Below, in pieces: positions 9,061 to 20,405 of a DNA stretch of 64,000 bases; position 1 is the first letter of the stretch, and each line of letters starts with the position of its first letter. Position numbers and translations under genes: made by a program. This DNA is from Leptospira selangorensis (GTDB lineage: Bacteria; Spirochaetota; Leptospiria; Leptospirales; Leptospiraceae), in assembly GCF_004769405.1 (NCBI RefSeq), contig NZ_RQES01000016.1, forward strand, positions 382,060 through 446,059, given 5' to 3'. Below the pieces are notes generated by a model that was given only the letters and a program-made list of their open reading frames with translations, was not told the DNA's origin and made no database searches.

Positions 9061-9851
9061 GGTATAGTCTCTTACTCCTTTTATTGTTCTTAAGTCCGCT
9101 TGCGGAAATTTTCGGATCCGATAAGGCTACGATCCCATATCCAGCATGGGGACAATCAGTAGGAGTATATAATATTTTTGTAATTAGTGCGGACGCGAAA
9201 GAATACAGGAATTCCAACGATTATGACCGGAATCGTAATATTTCTCTGGATGGGGAATTGAAATTGGGAGATCATTTTTCAGTTTCTGCCGGGTATGGAT
9301 ACGTAGACCAGTACGCTACTAGGACTACTCCCTGGAGTGGCTGGGATAGATGGAAAGCGGGCCTGAAAACATTTTTCACTTTCGGGATATTTTCCATAGG
9401 AGGAGGTGTAAACGTTTACGGACCTTCTGCATCCGAACCTTGGATCGGTGAAAGAAATCCGGACCTACTTTTGGTTCGTCCTCATCTTGGTTTTGTTCTG
9501 GATTTTGGTAGGACTAAGCTCCAGGCATTTGGTCTATACGAAAGAGAAACCGATTCCAGATTCAGGGATCCTGTCCAAGATAAATATTATCGTTATATGG
9601 AAGCGGGTGCTACTTTATCCTACGAAACAAATTCAAATTGGATCCTTCTTCTGGAAACTACCTATCGTATGGCAGTGGAAAATACGATCTCGTCTCCTCG
9701 TTCCGATTCATTCAATCTTCATCCTGGTGTTCAGTATAAGATTGGAGAGGGAGGGCGAGTTTTCTTTAGCGGTTTATACGGGATGCGAAAGGATAATACT
9801 TACGATCAGGGCTTTAAAGTAGGTTATCAGCAGATGTTCTCTTTTGAATGA
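9057..9851 (+). CDS. Putative outer-membrane beta-barrel protein
   Basis: 264 residues from the ATG at 9057, which overlaps the previous stop as ATGA. An upstream in-frame GTG at 9039 would extend it by six residues and destroy the signal peptide look. A signal peptide (MRYSLLLLLLFLSPLAEIFG) is followed by alternating amphipathic strands rich in Tyr, Trp, Phe and Gly with charged turns, ending in a strand YQQMFSFE, as in small transmembrane barrels. No catalytic motif is seen. Coupling to the SGNH lipoprotein suggests a joint envelope function; which one is not evident. Confidence 0.7.
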   Translation: MRYSLLLLLLFLSPLAEIFGSDKATIPYPAWGQSVGVYNIFVISADAKEYRNSNDYDRNRNISLDGELKLGDHFSVSAGYGYVDQYATRTTPWSGWDRWKAGLKTFFTFGIFSIGGGVNVYGPSASEPWIGERNPDLLLVRPHLGFVLDFGRTKLQAFGLYERETDSRFRDPVQDKYYRYMEAGATLSYETNSNWILLLETTYRMAVENTISSPRSDSFNLHPGVQYKIGEGGRVFFSGLYGMRKDNTYDQGFKVGYQQMFSFE

Positions 9852-9885
9852 GCCCGGCCCGAGAGAAGCGATGGCGTGGCCGAAC

Positions 9886-10725
9886 TTAATCTTTCGCTTC
9901 GTAATATTTAGTTGAAGCTTCTTTCAGGAATTTTTTCTCTTTTTTGTTAAGAGAATTCATTCCTTCTTTGGAAATTTTTTCTAAGAGACGATCTACTTCT
10001 TCTTTCGCTTCTTCTCTTGTTTTCATCTCTTCTTGCCAGCGAACCATCTTTCTTTTTTGTCTCCATCTGGAAAAAGAGAAGCTCGGAAATTTGATTCCGA
10101 ATTTATATTTTACTTTAGTATAATATAGAAAGTAAAGTCCGCCCGCAGCGAAGCCTCCTATTCCGTTTGCAATTGGAGTTCCTGATTGTAATCCTAAAAG
10201 TACTAGAACGACTAATATTAAAACTGCCAGGTATTTTGCTTTGATCGGGAAAATTCCCCAAAACAAAAGTTCTCTATTCGGCCAAATCAATGCGTAAGCT
10301 GTGATAAGCCCGTATAGAACTGCTGAAATCCCGAGTACTGTCCCTTGTTGGAACCCAAACAAAGAGGCAAGCACTGTGGCGACCCCGCCTCCGAAGACGC
10401 AGAACATAAAATAACGTAAAAAATTCCTGGTTCCCCAATGGGATTCTAACGCAGACCCGAACATCCAAAATGCGAACATCTCGAATAAGAAGCCGATCAA
10501 CATATTAGGGGAATGGAGGAAGCTGTAAGTCAGTAGTTGCCAACCAAAAAACTTTTCTAGGACTAAACCTGGAGTCAGTCCGAATAAGCCCAGAATGGCC
10601 AAAAGAATGGAAGGGGCGACTAGGCTTAGGATAAACTCTATCCCGAAAATCGCTATATTTAAGATCAGAAGTTTACGAACGAGGGGAGAGGTTGAGACAC
10701 CGAATCCGCTAGAGAAAGACGCCAT
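9886..10725 (-). CDS. Rhomboid-like membrane protein, probably inactive as a protease
   Basis: 279 residues: six or so membrane helices over residues 15-205, then a charged cytoplasmic tail (about 210-279) rich in Lys and Glu. The rhomboid fold is indicated by WQLLTYSFLHSPN (residues 62-74), WMFGSALESHWG (87-98) and LGISAVLYGL (131-140), where S134 sits in the GxS position. The usual oxyanion-hole Asn and second His before it are replaced (residues 78-82 read GFLFE). The catalytic His normally in AHxGG is missing (residues 186-191 read ANGIGG). I therefore infer a rhomboid pseudoprotease that may bind membrane proteins without cutting them. It is transcribed away from the MBL gene. Confidence 0.78.
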   Translation of the reverse strand: MASFSSGFGVSTSPLVRKLLILNIAIFGIEFILSLVAPSILLAILGLFGLTPGLVLEKFFGWQLLTYSFLHSPNMLIGFLFEMFAFWMFGSALESHWGTRNFLRYFMFCVFGGGVATVLASLFGFQQGTVLGISAVLYGLITAYALIWPNRELLFWGIFPIKAKYLAVLILVVLVLLGLQSGTPIANGIGGFAAGGLYFLYYTKVKYKFGIKFPSFSFSRWRQKRKMVRWQEEMKTREEAKEEVDRLLEKISKEGMNSLNKKEKKFLKEASTKYYEAKD

Positions 10726-10823
10726 TGCCTTCCTAGTTTTCTTTTTTCCTTTCGAACGACAACCTAAATCCGAGATTTTGTTTCCTTTGACAGTTTGGGG
10801 GAAATATAGTAAATGTTCCTAAG

Positions 10824-11777
10824 ATGGAAATCTTCTTGTACGGAGTTCGGGGCTCTATTCCTGCCCCCTTATCAAACGAGGAATACAGGGAGAAAGTAAT
10901 TTCCATATTGAGACTTGTGGCCAAGTCGGAGGGAAAAGCTTTTTCTTCTCCCGAAGAATGGTTCGATGGGTTGCCGGAACCTCTGAATTATGTTGTTGGC
11001 GGCAACACTACCTGTGTTCGGATTATAGGCTCTTCCGGGGTGGAGCTGGTTGTGGATCTCGGAACTGGGGCGAGAGTCCTGGGTGAGGACTTAGTCCGAG
11101 AAAAATTCGGGCAAGGAAAGGGAGAAGCTTCCGTATTTTTCACTCATACCCACTGGGATCATATCCACGGGATCCCTTTTTTCAAACCTTTGTATATTCC
11201 CGGAAATAAGTTCACCTTCTATTCTCCCTTGGAAGATCTTCCGGAAAGATTAAAATACCAACAAGAACCCAGATTTTTCCCGATCCATTTTGATCATTTC
11301 GGTTCAGAAAGAAATTTCCACAGGCTCCAAAAGGGAGAAGTCCTGGAAATCGGCGGTGTTAAAATAGAATGGCTCGCTCTCAAACATCCGGGAGGCTCCA
11401 TCGCTTACAAATTCACTGAAAATGGGAAAAGTTTTATTTTTGCCACGGACGCAGAATATAATGGTGAGGATTTTCCTCTGATCCAGGAGCAAAAACCGTT
11501 CTTTAAGGGTGCGGATCTTCTGGTTTTGGACGCTCAGTACACTCTGGACGAATCCTTCCAAAAATTCGATTGGGGCCATACCGCTTATACAATGGCAGTC
11601 AATTGTGCTTCTTCTTGGGAGGTCAAAAAACTGGCTTTGACCCACCATGAACCCGCCTATTCGGATGAAATTTTAGCTATCATCTTAGATGACGCCAGAA
11701 CCCATGCTGAAAATCTTGGAACCAAGGACCTATCCATTGTACTGGCTAGAGAAGGAATGAAATTCAAACTCGTATGA
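10824..11777 (+). CDS. Metallo-beta-lactamase-fold hydrolase
   Basis: 317 residues, cytoplasmic. Motifs of the MBL superfamily: GGNTTCVRI with VVDLGTGAR, the metal block [16 protein letters not shown] (HxHxDH), a distal HPGGS, FATDAEY (bridging Asp) and LTHHEP near the C-terminus. The overall pattern is that of the RNase Z-like/PhnP-like phosphodiesterase branch rather than of beta-lactamases. The substrate is probably a phosphodiester, but that is inference. Its stop overlaps the PBP1A start (ATGA), so the two are made together. Confidence 0.88.
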   Translation: MEIFLYGVRGSIPAPLSNEEYREKVISILRLVAKSEGKAFSSPEEWFDGLPEPLNYVVGGNTTCVRIIGSSGVELVVDLGTGARVLGEDLVREKFGQGKGEASVFFTHTHWDHIHGIPFFKPLYIPGNKFTFYSPLEDLPERLKYQQEPRFFPIHFDHFGSERNFHRLQKGEVLEIGGVKIEWLALKHPGGSIAYKFTENGKSFIFATDAEYNGEDFPLIQEQKPFFKGADLLVLDAQYTLDESFQKFDWGHTAYTMAVNCASSWEVKKLALTHHEPAYSDEILAIILDDARTHAENLGTKDLSIVLAREGMKFKLV

Positions 11778-14230
11778 ATCTATTTAGCGAAGGAATTCAC
11801 AGAGCTACAAAAACACTTTTGGTCTTAGCCTTACTGGGCGGTCTGTTTTTTGGATACATTATCGCAGAAGTGGATGAGGGAGGGGAGCTTGCGATCCTTG
11901 CTTCTTACCAACCAACCACTCCAACTCGTTTATACGATATCAATGGTGTAGTGTATGCAGAGTTGTATCGCCATAAACAGCAACTTCTAAAATACCAAGA
12001 CATTCCTCCACATGTGGTCCAAGCATTCCTCTCCGTAGAGGATAATAACTTTTTTAATCACTTCGGGATAGATTTCTCCGCAATCCTTCGCGCGGCAGCA
12101 GTCAATGTGATCTCGGGTAGGATCAAACAGGGTGGATCCACTCTTACCCAACAGCTTGCAAAAACGGTTTTGAATAATAGGAAAAAGTCCTTTATCCGTA
12201 AATTCGTAGAAGCTCTGTTTACTCTTCAGATAGAACAGGAATATTCTAAAGAAGAAATATTAGAAATTTATTTTAACTTAATATACTTAGGCCATGGAAC
12301 AACAGGTCTTGCTTCTGCGGCAGATGTGTATTTCCATAAGGACGTTTCGGACTTGGATGTGGCAGAAGCTGCACTTCTTGCAAGACTTCCTAAGGCACCC
12401 GTAGATTATTCTCCTTATAAAAATCCGGCTGCTTCTAAAAGAGCTCATATAGAAGTTCTGAAACTTATGGCATCCCAAGGATTTGTTCCTGCAGACAAGG
12501 TCCAAACCATCCATGACGAATTTTGGGAAAAATATTGGCCGATCGTAATCACTCAGTCCCCTTCTCAATCTACCTGGGGAACTAAGCTGAATAGGGCCCC
12601 CCATTTTACTGAATTCGTAAGACAGAGATTATTAAAGGAATTGGGAGAAGATAGGATCTACAGTGGTGGTCTTAAAATTTATACCACTCTGGATATTCGC
12701 AAACAGGAGATCGCTCAGGACGAACTTCGTAAGGCTCTCAAAAAACACGATGATCTTGTTTCTGGTGTTACCGTGAATTATGCAGGTGGTGCGGACAGAG
12801 GTCTTGTCGGACTTTATAATTTTATAGGCTCTTTATTTCCTGTGGCTCCTACTTTCGTAAGCCGTTTAGATGATAAGGCAAACTTCAGAGTTGCACTCGA
12901 AAAAGAACTCATCGATTCCGCCGACGTTCTTAGTTTACTTCTTCCTGCGGATAATGAATCCGCTGCATTCACTGAATTCCAAAAAAGATCTGCGGTATTC
13001 GGCAAAAACCTTCACGTAGAAGGCGCCGCTATCACAATAGATCATACCAACGGCTATATAGAAACAATGGTCGGAGGTTATGAATTCACTCCTAAAAACC
13101 AATTCAATAGAGCGGTCCAGGCAAGAAGGCAGACTGGATCTTCTTTCAAACCTTTCGTATATGGGGCAGCGATCTCTGAACGTATCGTAGGTTCCGGAAC
13201 AGGGATCATGGATGCACCTTTGACCACCTTAACCGAAGAAGGAGAAGGTTGGTCTCCGCAGGATTTCGATGGGGATTTCCAAGGGATGGTCCCTCTTTCC
13301 AGAGCACTTTCCATGTCATTGAACATCGTTTCTGTGCAGGTGTTTCTACGCACAGGTGCAGATGCGGTCATAGATTTTGCTTCTCGCTTAACAAAAGCTG
13401 ATAAGAGCAGATTTATGCCTAGCCCTGCTCTCGCGTTGGGAATTGCTGAACTTTCTCCATATGAAATGGCCGTTGGCTATTCTATTATTGCAAATAAGGG
13501 AAGAAATGTGATCCCACTCTCTGTTCGATATGTGATCGATCAGTCAGGAAATGTAATTTATAACGAAGAGCTAAAAGTCAGGGAAGAATTGGATAAAGAA
13601 GCGGAAGACGGTTCAATCCAGATCATCAGCGAAGGTACGGCTTATATTCTTCGCAAAATGTTGACCATGGTTGCTATGGGGGGAACCGCCGCGAACGGAC
13701 TCCATTCAGCTGACCAAGGAAATTATAAAGGGATCGCTGCTGGAAAAACAGGCTCCACTTCTTCTTTTACAAATGCTTGGTACTGTGGGTTCGATCCTAA
13801 ATTGACCACTGTTATTTGGCTCGGATTCGATAAAAGTTCCATCTCTCTCGGAAGAGGGCAGGCTGCCGGGGTTCTTGCAGTTCCTATTTGGGGAAAAATG
13901 TACCGTCGTTTTTATAACGGTGAAAATTATCCTACTTTCGAGGATGAACATGGTCTGGATCCACAGCCTGAAGAAGTGCAAAGTGGAGGGACCTGTGCGT
14001 ATAATGGACTGTCTCCTAAACCGGGAGTATGTCCTGTTACCCAGAACTTGACTTTAAAGCCGATTACTGTAGCAGGTGTGACAAAATCTGTCCAGGCAAA
14101 CCGCCAATGCGACGGAGATCGGGACCATCATAAGTCAATAGATTTCAGAGAATTTCTGCAATTGGAATACCAGATCAGCGACGAAGAGATCGGAAAAACG
14201 GAACGTAAGTTTAAGCCGCAAGCGGACTAA
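11774..14230 (+). CDS. Penicillin-binding protein 1A, bifunctional transglycosylase/transpeptidase
   Basis: 818 residues. One N-terminal membrane helix (about 14-32), then the GT51 glycosyltransferase domain with [15 protein letters not shown] and [16 protein letters not shown], then the transpeptidase domain with the SxxK motif S456-S-F-K459, an SMSLN motif and KTGSTS. It polymerises lipid II and cross-links peptidoglycan on the outer face of the inner membrane. The length is typical of class A PBPs. The C-terminal extension after about residue 720 contains several cysteines ([17 protein letters not shown]). Coupled to the upstream MBL gene by a 4-base overlap. Confidence 0.96.
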   Translation: MNLFSEGIHRATKTLLVLALLGGLFFGYIIAEVDEGGELAILASYQPTTPTRLYDINGVVYAELYRHKQQLLKYQDIPPHVVQAFLSVEDNNFFNHFGIDFSAILRAAAVNVISGRIKQGGSTLTQQLAKTVLNNRKKSFIRKFVEALFTLQIEQEYSKEEILEIYFNLIYLGHGTTGLASAADVYFHKDVSDLDVAEAALLARLPKAPVDYSPYKNPAASKRAHIEVLKLMASQGFVPADKVQTIHDEFWEKYWPIVITQSPSQSTWGTKLNRAPHFTEFVRQRLLKELGEDRIYSGGLKIYTTLDIRKQEIAQDELRKALKKHDDLVSGVTVNYAGGADRGLVGLYNFIGSLFPVAPTFVSRLDDKANFRVALEKELIDSADVLSLLLPADNESAAFTEFQKRSAVFGKNLHVEGAAITIDHTNGYIETMVGGYEFTPKNQFNRAVQARRQTGSSFKPFVYGAAISERIVGSGTGIMDAPLTTLTEEGEGWSPQDFDGDFQGMVPLSRALSMSLNIVSVQVFLRTGADAVIDFASRLTKADKSRFMPSPALALGIAELSPYEMAVGYSIIANKGRNVIPLSVRYVIDQSGNVIYNEELKVREELDKEAEDGSIQIISEGTAYILRKMLTMVAMGGTAANGLHSADQGNYKGIAAGKTGSTSSFTNAWYCGFDPKLTTVIWLGFDKSSISLGRGQAAGVLAVPIWGKMYRRFYNGENYPTFEDEHGLDPQPEEVQSGGTCAYNGLSPKPGVCPVTQNLTLKPITVAGVTKSVQANRQCDGDRDHHKSIDFREFLQLEYQISDEEIGKTERKFKPQAD

Positions 14231-14322
14231 AAAACCTTAGTGTGATTTCGGGAAAATTCATCCAAAACACCGATTTGACAAGAACGACTTTACAGAATTT
14301 TTCAGCTTTCCGAAAGTGAAAT

Positions 14323-14360
14323 GGAGGCGGTCCCGGAACGGGACGTATACACCGACCTCC
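14323..14360 (+). promoter_or_regulatory. Structured leader upstream of sucB
   Basis: GGAGG (14323-14327) and CGGT (14328-14331) can pair with CCTCC (14356-14360) and ACCG (14351-14354), leaving one bulged A. Inside, CCCG (14332-14335) pairs with CGGG (14339-14342) around a GAA loop. The ribosome site AGGA lies just after it, at 14363-14366. The structure is seen in the sequence; a regulatory role is inference. Confidence 0.4.
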
Positions 14361-14371
14361 GTAGGATCAAG

Positions 14372-15622
14372 ATGTCGATAGAGATCAAGGTTCCCGAAAT
14401 GGGTGAATCCATTACGGAAGCAACAATAGCAAACTGGGTAAAAAAAGAAGGCGAACGAGTAGAACAGGACGAGGTCCTGGTGGAATTGGAAACCGACAAG
14501 GTGACCATGGAGGTGCCAGCCCCCTCGGCGGGAGTTCTCCAAAAAATTAACAAGAAACCGGGGGAGACGGTCAAGATCAAAGAAGTGATCGGAATCATTG
14601 ACCCTTCTGCCTCCGCAAAAAGCACTCCTACTTCAAGCACTCCTTCAACAACAAATACAGCACAAACTAACACGACTAACCAGGCGCAGAACGATACACT
14701 TCCTCCTGCTGTTCGTAAACTAATAGATGATAACGGATTAAATCCTGCTTCTATCTCTGGCTCCGGTAAGAACGGACAGATCACCAAAGAAGACGTGTTA
14801 AACGCAATTGCAAATAAACAGTCAGCACCTGCGGCAGCAGTTTCTGCGGCGCCGGCAGCGGCTAAGTCTGCTCCTTCTCCTGAAATTCCTAAAGCGGTTC
14901 CTGCTGCTTCTCGTAGTAATCTTCCGAGAGAAAACGTTGTCCCGATGACTAAACTTCGCCAGACGATCGCAAATCGTTTGGTTGCAGCTCAGCATAACGC
15001 AGCTCTACTTACTACTTTTAACGAAGTGGATATGAGTGCTGTGATGGACCTTCGTGCTAAATACAAGGATAAGTTCAAAGACGCACATAATATCAATTTA
15101 GGATTTATGAGCTTCTTCACTAAGGCAGTAATTGGAGCTTTAAAATTTGTTCCTGCAATCAACGCAGAAATTCGCGGTACGGATCTAGTTTATAAAAACT
15201 ATTTTGATATCGGTGTAGCTGTTGGAGGTCCTAAAGGTTTAGTGGTTCCGATTGTTCGTGATGCAGATCTTTTAAGTTTTGCTCAGGTCGAATCCGAGAT
15301 CGCTCGCCTCGCGAATAAAGTGAAGGATGGAAAAATCGATCTTTCCGATATGGAAGGTGGAACATTTACCATCTCCAACGGAGGGATTTACGGTTCCATG
15401 ATGTCCACTCCTATCCTGAACCCACCTCAGAGTGGAATTTTAGGACTCCATAATATTGTAAAACGTGCAGTAGTAGTGAACGATCAGATTGTGATACGAC
15501 CTATGATGTATGTTGCTCTTTCTTATGACCATAGAGTTGTAGATGGGAAAGAAGCAGTAACCTTCCTCGTAAAGGTAAAAGAAGCGATCGAAGATCCGAC
15601 CCGACTTCTTTTAGAAGTTTAA
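14372..15622 (+). CDS. sucB: 2-oxoglutarate dehydrogenase E2, dihydrolipoamide succinyltransferase
   Basis: 416 residues from ATG 14372, which has AGGA six bases upstream; an in-frame ATG at 14321 lacks homology to the family. Residues 1-75 are the lipoyl domain ([13 protein letters not shown], lipoylated lysine K43 in ETDKVTMEV). An Ala/Pro/Thr-rich linker follows, then the E3-binding domain at about 110-147 ([13 protein letters not shown]), a second Ala/Pro linker, and the catalytic domain ending in [12 protein letters not shown], with the catalytic His and Asp. It transfers succinyl groups to CoA in the TCA cycle. First gene of the sucB-lpd-sucA operon. Confidence 0.97.
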   Translation: MSIEIKVPEMGESITEATIANWVKKEGERVEQDEVLVELETDKVTMEVPAPSAGVLQKINKKPGETVKIKEVIGIIDPSASAKSTPTSSTPSTTNTAQTNTTNQAQNDTLPPAVRKLIDDNGLNPASISGSGKNGQITKEDVLNAIANKQSAPAAAVSAAPAAAKSAPSPEIPKAVPAASRSNLPRENVVPMTKLRQTIANRLVAAQHNAALLTTFNEVDMSAVMDLRAKYKDKFKDAHNINLGFMSFFTKAVIGALKFVPAINAEIRGTDLVYKNYFDIGVAVGGPKGLVVPIVRDADLLSFAQVESEIARLANKVKDGKIDLSDMEGGTFTISNGGIYGSMMSTPILNPPQSGILGLHNIVKRAVVVNDQIVIRPMMYVALSYDHRVVDGKEAVTFLVKVKEAIEDPTRLLLEV

Positions 15623-15637
15623 GGAAGTCTAATAAGT

Positions 15638-17041
15638 ATGGCGGAACAATACGACGTATTAGTGATCGGATCGGGGCCTGGGGGTTATGTAGGCGCGATC
15701 CGAGCGGCTCAACTCGGGCTCAAAACCGGGATCATCGAAAAAAGAAAAACTTTGGGAGGAACCTGCTTGAACGTAGGCTGTATCCCTTCCAAAGCACTTT
15801 TAGATTCTTCTGAAGAATATCATAAAGTTTTACATAAGACTGATGTCCATGGGATCGGAGTTGGTAAAGTTACTCTTGACCTAAACAAACTCATGGAACG
15901 CAAGAACACTATCGTTAAGGAAGTCACCGACGGAGTAGACTACTTAATGAAAAAGAACAAGATCACTCGTTACGAGGGTTTTGGAAAACTTTTAGGTGGC
16001 GGCCAGGTAGAAGTCGCTTTAGTCGACGGCAAAAAAGAAGTATTAAGTGCGAAACATATCGTTCTGGCAACAGGTTCTGTTCCGATAGATATCCCTGGTC
16101 TGCCTGTGGACGGAAAAACGATCATCACTTCCGACCATGCAATCGATCTAAGATCGGTTCCTAAAAAATTGGTAGTGATCGGTGCGGGAGTTATCGGCTT
16201 GGAGCTCGGCTCCGTATGGGGAAGACTCGGTGCGGAAGTTACGGTGGTGGAACTCCTACCAGGACTTCTTCCTACAGTAGACAGATCTTTTGGTAGCTTG
16301 CTGCAAAGAAGTTTAGAGTCCCAAGGTTTTAATTTCTTATTCGAACATAAGGTATTAGGAGCGACTGCTTCTAAATCTGGTGCTAAAGTAAAGATTGCGG
16401 CGCCTGATGGAAAAGAATCCGAATTGGATGCGGACGTTGTTCTTGTGGCAGTCGGCCGTAAACCGTTTATCGACGGGATCGGATTAGAGGCAGCCGGGGT
16501 CCAATTAACTGAGAGAAAAAGGATCAAGGTAGATTCTCATTTCCAAACCAGCGCTGCCGGTATCTATGCGATCGGGGACGTAATCGACGGACCTATGCTT
16601 GCTCATAAGGCAGAAGAAGAAGGTGTTGCACTTGCGGAATTACTCGCAGGTCAATCCGGACATGTTAATTACGCAGCGGTTCCAAGCATTATCTATACCT
16701 GGCCTGAAATGGCATGGGTTGGAAAAGGTGAAGAAGAACTAAAAACTGCCGGTGTAGAATACAAAGTTGGTAAGTCATTATTCAAGCCTAACGCAAGAGC
16801 TAAGGCTATGAACGAAGCGGAAGGCCAAGTCAAAATTTTAGCAGATAAAAAAACGGATAAGGTATTGGGAGCGTTTGTATTTGGGCCTAGAGCTTCGGAT
16901 ATGATCGCTGAGCTTGCGGTCGCGGTAGAGTTCGGTGCTTCTTCGGAAGATATAGCACGTTCTTTTCACGCACATCCTACATTGTCCGAAGTCGTAAAAG
17001 AGGCCGCCATGGCCGTAGACAAGTGGGCAATTCACGCTTAG
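15638..17041 (+). CDS. lpdA: Dihydrolipoyl dehydrogenase (E3)
   Basis: 467 residues, a typical length. FAD-binding [17 protein letters not shown] at residues 11-27, redox-active disulphide C43/C48 in [16 protein letters not shown]-binding [16 protein letters not shown], and the C-terminal HAHPTLSE with the active-site His. It re-oxidises dihydrolipoyl groups on E2 with NAD+. A good ribosome site (AGGAAG) precedes ATG 15638. It lies between sucB and sucA, so the 2-oxoglutarate dehydrogenase is its main client. Confidence 0.98.
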   Translation: MAEQYDVLVIGSGPGGYVGAIRAAQLGLKTGIIEKRKTLGGTCLNVGCIPSKALLDSSEEYHKVLHKTDVHGIGVGKVTLDLNKLMERKNTIVKEVTDGVDYLMKKNKITRYEGFGKLLGGGQVEVALVDGKKEVLSAKHIVLATGSVPIDIPGLPVDGKTIITSDHAIDLRSVPKKLVVIGAGVIGLELGSVWGRLGAEVTVVELLPGLLPTVDRSFGSLLQRSLESQGFNFLFEHKVLGATASKSGAKVKIAAPDGKESELDADVVLVAVGRKPFIDGIGLEAAGVQLTERKRIKVDSHFQTSAAGIYAIGDVIDGPMLAHKAEEEGVALAELLAGQSGHVNYAAVPSIIYTWPEMAWVGKGEEELKTAGVEYKVGKSLFKPNARAKAMNEAEGQVKILADKKTDKVLGAFVFGPRASDMIAELAVAVEFGASSEDIARSFHAHPTLSEVVKEAAMAVDKWAIHA

Positions 17042-17054
17042 GGGAGATCCGATC

Positions 17055-19832
17055 ATGAAAATCGAACAATTGATGGCATTATACGGAGAGAACGGAGCAT
17101 TACTCGAAGAACTTTATGAAAAGTTTAAGAAGGATCCGAACTCTCTGGACAAAGAATGGTCTCTGTTCTTTCAAGAAGTAGAGACTAACGGAGTATATCC
17201 TCAGAATGGATCCAACGGAAACGGGAATGGTAACGGAAAATCAGCCGTCGCCACTTCTTTTACGGATGCTCAGGCCGGATCCATCAGAGAGATGGGGATT
17301 ATCAACCTGTTGAATGCCTATCGTAGACAGGGACACTTAGCAGCTAACGTTGATCCTCTTGGGATCTCACAACCGAATCGTAAGTTTATCGAATCCAAAT
17401 TGAGTAATTTGACTCCTGCGGATCTGGACACGGTAGTCGACACACAGAATCCTTCTCTGGGTCGTGCAAAACTGAAAGATGTTGTGGCTTGGTTTGAAAA
17501 AGCATATTGCAGCACTGTAGGTTATGAGCAATATTATCTAGTAAACGACGAAGAAAGAGAATGGCTCCAACATCAGATCGAGTCAGCGGAATACCATGCA
17601 CCTCTTCCTAAAAGTACACGTCTGAGGCTGTTCGAAAAATTATTCCAAGCGGATCATTTGGAGACATTCCTCGCTAAAAAATACGTAGGTAAAAAACGTT
17701 TCTCCTTAGAAGGAGGAGAAAGTATGATCCCTATGCTCGACACCATCGTCGAAGAAGCCGGACGTTTCAAAATGGACGGACTCGTGATCGGTATGGCGCA
17801 TAGAGGACGTTTGAACGTACTCGTAAACGTGATCGAAAAACCTGCTTCTTTAGTTTTCGCAGAATTCGAAGAGAAGGCGGACAAAAGCGCCGGAAGTTAT
17901 GCCGACGTTAAGTATCACTTAGGATATTCCAATAGCAAGATGACTTCGAGTGGAAAAGAAGTTAAACTTTCCCTCGCGTTCAACCCAAGTCACTTGGAAG
18001 CGGTAAACCCGGTTGTTACAGGTTCCGTTCGCGCTCGCCAAGAACAATATGGGGATGCGGATCGTTCTAAATTTATGCCGATCACCATCCACGGGGATGC
18101 TGCGTTTGCAGGACAGGGTGTGGTGGCAGAAACCATCAACTTAATGAACCTGGACGGTTATACTACCGGTGGAACTTTTCATATTGTGATCAATAACCAG
18201 ATCGGATTTACGACTTTACCGAATGAATCCAGATCTACGTTATACGCGACTGACCTTGCAAAAGGTTACCAAATCCCGATCGTTCACGTAAACGGGGACG
18301 ATCCGGAAGCGGTGTACCGAGTGACTAAACTCGGAATGGAATATCGCCAGAAGTTCAAAAAAGACTTTATCATAGATTTGATCTGTTATCGTAGATTGGG
18401 TCATAATGAAACGGATGAGCCTGCATTCACTCAACCTAAGATGTATTCCATCATCAAAAGTCATCTCCCTACGGCTCAGCTATATGAGAAAAAACTGATA
18501 AACGACGGTGATATTACCGGAGAAGAGTTGGACTTCATTAAGAACGGTTCCGCTCAAGGTTTAGAAGATTCTTTCCAAAGAGCAAAAGAACAAGATATCA
18601 AGATGAAAGTGGATACCATGCAGGGTGTTTGGGCGAAATATTCCAAAGAACCTTTGGATAGTGGTACTGCTACTTCTCTACTTGCGGAACAAATCGATCG
18701 TATCGTAAAAGCGATCACTACGGTTCCGGACGGTTTCACTCCGAATCCTAAATTAGTAAAACTTCTGCAAAGCCGTAAGGAAATGGCAGAAGGAAAAGCT
18801 TCTTTGGATTACGGAATGGCTGAAGCACTTTCTTTCGGCTCGATCTTGGAAAACGGATTTAGAGTTCGTCTTTCCGGTCAGGACAGCCAACGTGGAACAT
18901 TCTCCCATAGACACGCAGTTCTTGTGGATATTAACTCAGGAACGAAATACGTAGGTCTAAATCATATTTCGGAAAAACAAGCTAAGGCAGAAGTGGTGAA
19001 CTCTTCTTTGTCTGAGTTTTCCGTTTTAGGTTTCGAATACGGTTATTCTCTTTCCGATCCGAGCGCGCTAGTTCTTTGGGAAGCACAGTTCGGTGACTTT
19101 GCAAATAATACGCAGGTGATCTTTGACCAATTCCTTTCCAGCTCGGAAGTGAAATGGCAAAGGATGTCCGGTCTTGTTGTTCTTCTTCCTCACGGATATG
19201 AAGGACAAGGGCCAGAGCATAGTTCCGGTCGAGTAGAAAGATTCCTCCAACTATGTGCGGACAATAATATGCAAGTGGCAAACTGTACGAATGCCGCTCA
19301 GTATTTCCATTTGCTTCGTAGACAGATATTGCGTAATTTCCGCAAACCTCTGATCATCTTCACTCCTAAGTCTTTGTTACGTTTCCCAGGGGCACTTTCT
19401 CCGATAGACGATCTATTAAAAGGAGCGTTCAGAGAAGTTCTTCCTGATCAAGCCGATATCAAAGCGGATAAAGTGGAGAAGGTAGTATTCAGTTTCGGAA
19501 AAGTATATTATGATCTTCTAAAATATAGAGAAGAGAATAAAGTGCAGAATACGGCGCTTATCCGAGTGGAACAGGTTTATCCTTTTCCTGCGAAAGAGAT
19601 CCAAGAAGTCCTTAAAACTTACAAAAACGCTAAAACTTTCGTTTGGTGCCAAGAAGAACCTAAAAACCAAGGTGCTTGGACATTTGTAAGAGATAGATTC
19701 GAAGATCTTCTTCCTAACGGGACAAAACTCAAATACACCGGAAGAAAAGAATCTGCAAGCCCTGCTGCAGGACACATGAAAGTCCATACTAAAGAGCAGG
19801 AACAACTAGTTTCAGACGCATACACGGTCTGA
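17055..19832 (+). CDS. sucA: 2-oxoglutarate dehydrogenase E1
   Basis: 925 residues, full length. The N-terminal E2-binding segment ([19 protein letters not shown]) is followed by an Asn/Gly-rich linker (about residues 51-62), the thiamine-diphosphate domain with [11 protein letters not shown] and [15 protein letters not shown], the block INNQIGFTT, and the C-terminal transketolase-like domain ([15 protein letters not shown], then [15 protein letters not shown]). It decarboxylates 2-oxoglutarate and passes the succinyl group to SucB. A strong GGGGAG site precedes ATG 17055. Here sucA is last in the operon, not first as in enterobacteria. Confidence 0.98.
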   Translation: MKIEQLMALYGENGALLEELYEKFKKDPNSLDKEWSLFFQEVETNGVYPQNGSNGNGNGNGKSAVATSFTDAQAGSIREMGIINLLNAYRRQGHLAANVDPLGISQPNRKFIESKLSNLTPADLDTVVDTQNPSLGRAKLKDVVAWFEKAYCSTVGYEQYYLVNDEEREWLQHQIESAEYHAPLPKSTRLRLFEKLFQADHLETFLAKKYVGKKRFSLEGGESMIPMLDTIVEEAGRFKMDGLVIGMAHRGRLNVLVNVIEKPASLVFAEFEEKADKSAGSYADVKYHLGYSNSKMTSSGKEVKLSLAFNPSHLEAVNPVVTGSVRARQEQYGDADRSKFMPITIHGDAAFAGQGVVAETINLMNLDGYTTGGTFHIVINNQIGFTTLPNESRSTLYATDLAKGYQIPIVHVNGDDPEAVYRVTKLGMEYRQKFKKDFIIDLICYRRLGHNETDEPAFTQPKMYSIIKSHLPTAQLYEKKLINDGDITGEELDFIKNGSAQGLEDSFQRAKEQDIKMKVDTMQGVWAKYSKEPLDSGTATSLLAEQIDRIVKAITTVPDGFTPNPKLVKLLQSRKEMAEGKASLDYGMAEALSFGSILENGFRVRLSGQDSQRGTFSHRHAVLVDINSGTKYVGLNHISEKQAKAEVVNSSLSEFSVLGFEYGYSLSDPSALVLWEAQFGDFANNTQVIFDQFLSSSEVKWQRMSGLVVLLPHGYEGQGPEHSSGRVERFLQLCADNNMQVANCTNAAQYFHLLRRQILRNFRKPLIIFTPKSLLRFPGALSPIDDLLKGAFREVLPDQADIKADKVEKVVFSFGKVYYDLLKYREENKVQNTALIRVEQVYPFPAKEIQEVLKTYKNAKTFVWCQEEPKNQGAWTFVRDRFEDLLPNGTKLKYTGRKESASPAAGHMKVHTKEQEQLVSDAYTV

Positions 19833-19838
19833 TCTTAG

Positions 19839-20243
19839 GTGTCGAATAACGTGGGAGAACCCGTCCTATTAGCATTAGTTTTTGCGGATCGGGTCATCTC
19901 GGAAGACAACGGGAAAAAAGGTATTATAGGGACTTTTACTAAGTTCTTTACCGGACAATTTCCCGTAGTCTTTCCTCCCTGGGGAATATACGTATGTGTC
20001 ACAAATCTTTCCCCAGGAGACCATGAATTTTCTCTGGAATTAGAACATGCAGATTCAGGAGAAAAAGTAATAGGAGTCGGAGGAAATATCCGGGTCAATA
20101 ACGGCTCCGAACCTGTTGAAATTGGGATCCCAATCCCTCACGCTGTTTTCCCAAAAGAAGGAAGGTATATTCTACTTTTTAAAGTAGGTGCCGAAATTGT
20201 GGGAAGTCGCCCCCTTTGGGTAGATAAATTAAATCCTACCTGA
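19839..20243 (+). CDS. DUF6941-like hypothetical protein
   Basis: 134 residues from GTG 19839, six bases after the sucA stop. The sequence LALVFADRVISED at the N-terminus, a middle rich in beta strands (PPWGIYVCVTNLSPGDHEF) and the ending FKVGAEIVGSRPLWVDKL match a family of small beta-sandwich proteins of unknown function (DUF6941) as I recall it. There is no signal peptide. Its position suggests read-through from the suc operon, but no functional link is evident. Confidence 0.7.
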   Translation: MSNNVGEPVLLALVFADRVISEDNGKKGIIGTFTKFFTGQFPVVFPPWGIYVCVTNLSPGDHEFSLELEHADSGEKVIGVGGNIRVNNGSEPVEIGIPIPHAVFPKEGRYILLFKVGAEIVGSRPLWVDKLNPT

Positions 20244-20405
20244 TCCCAATCCTTTAGAAAACCCTAAATCTCTTACGAGTTCCTTCGTTTTCTTGTACGA
20301 GTGGATAATAATTTTTTTCCAATATTAGTCTTTTGAAATGCGCTTGCTTTGGAAAATTTTTCAAAGTATTCTACCTGTCTCTAATATACGAATTTCTTAT
20401 ATATT

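Noticed and set aside
14302..14787. 161-codon open frame antisense to sucB
   Set aside because: Overlaps the lipoyl domain and linker of sucB; its Ser/Thr-rich sequence is what the Ala/Pro linker gives in the other direction.
15970..16527. 185-codon open frame antisense to lpdA
   Set aside because: A shadow of the well-conserved lpdA; composition is explained by codon bias on the other strand.
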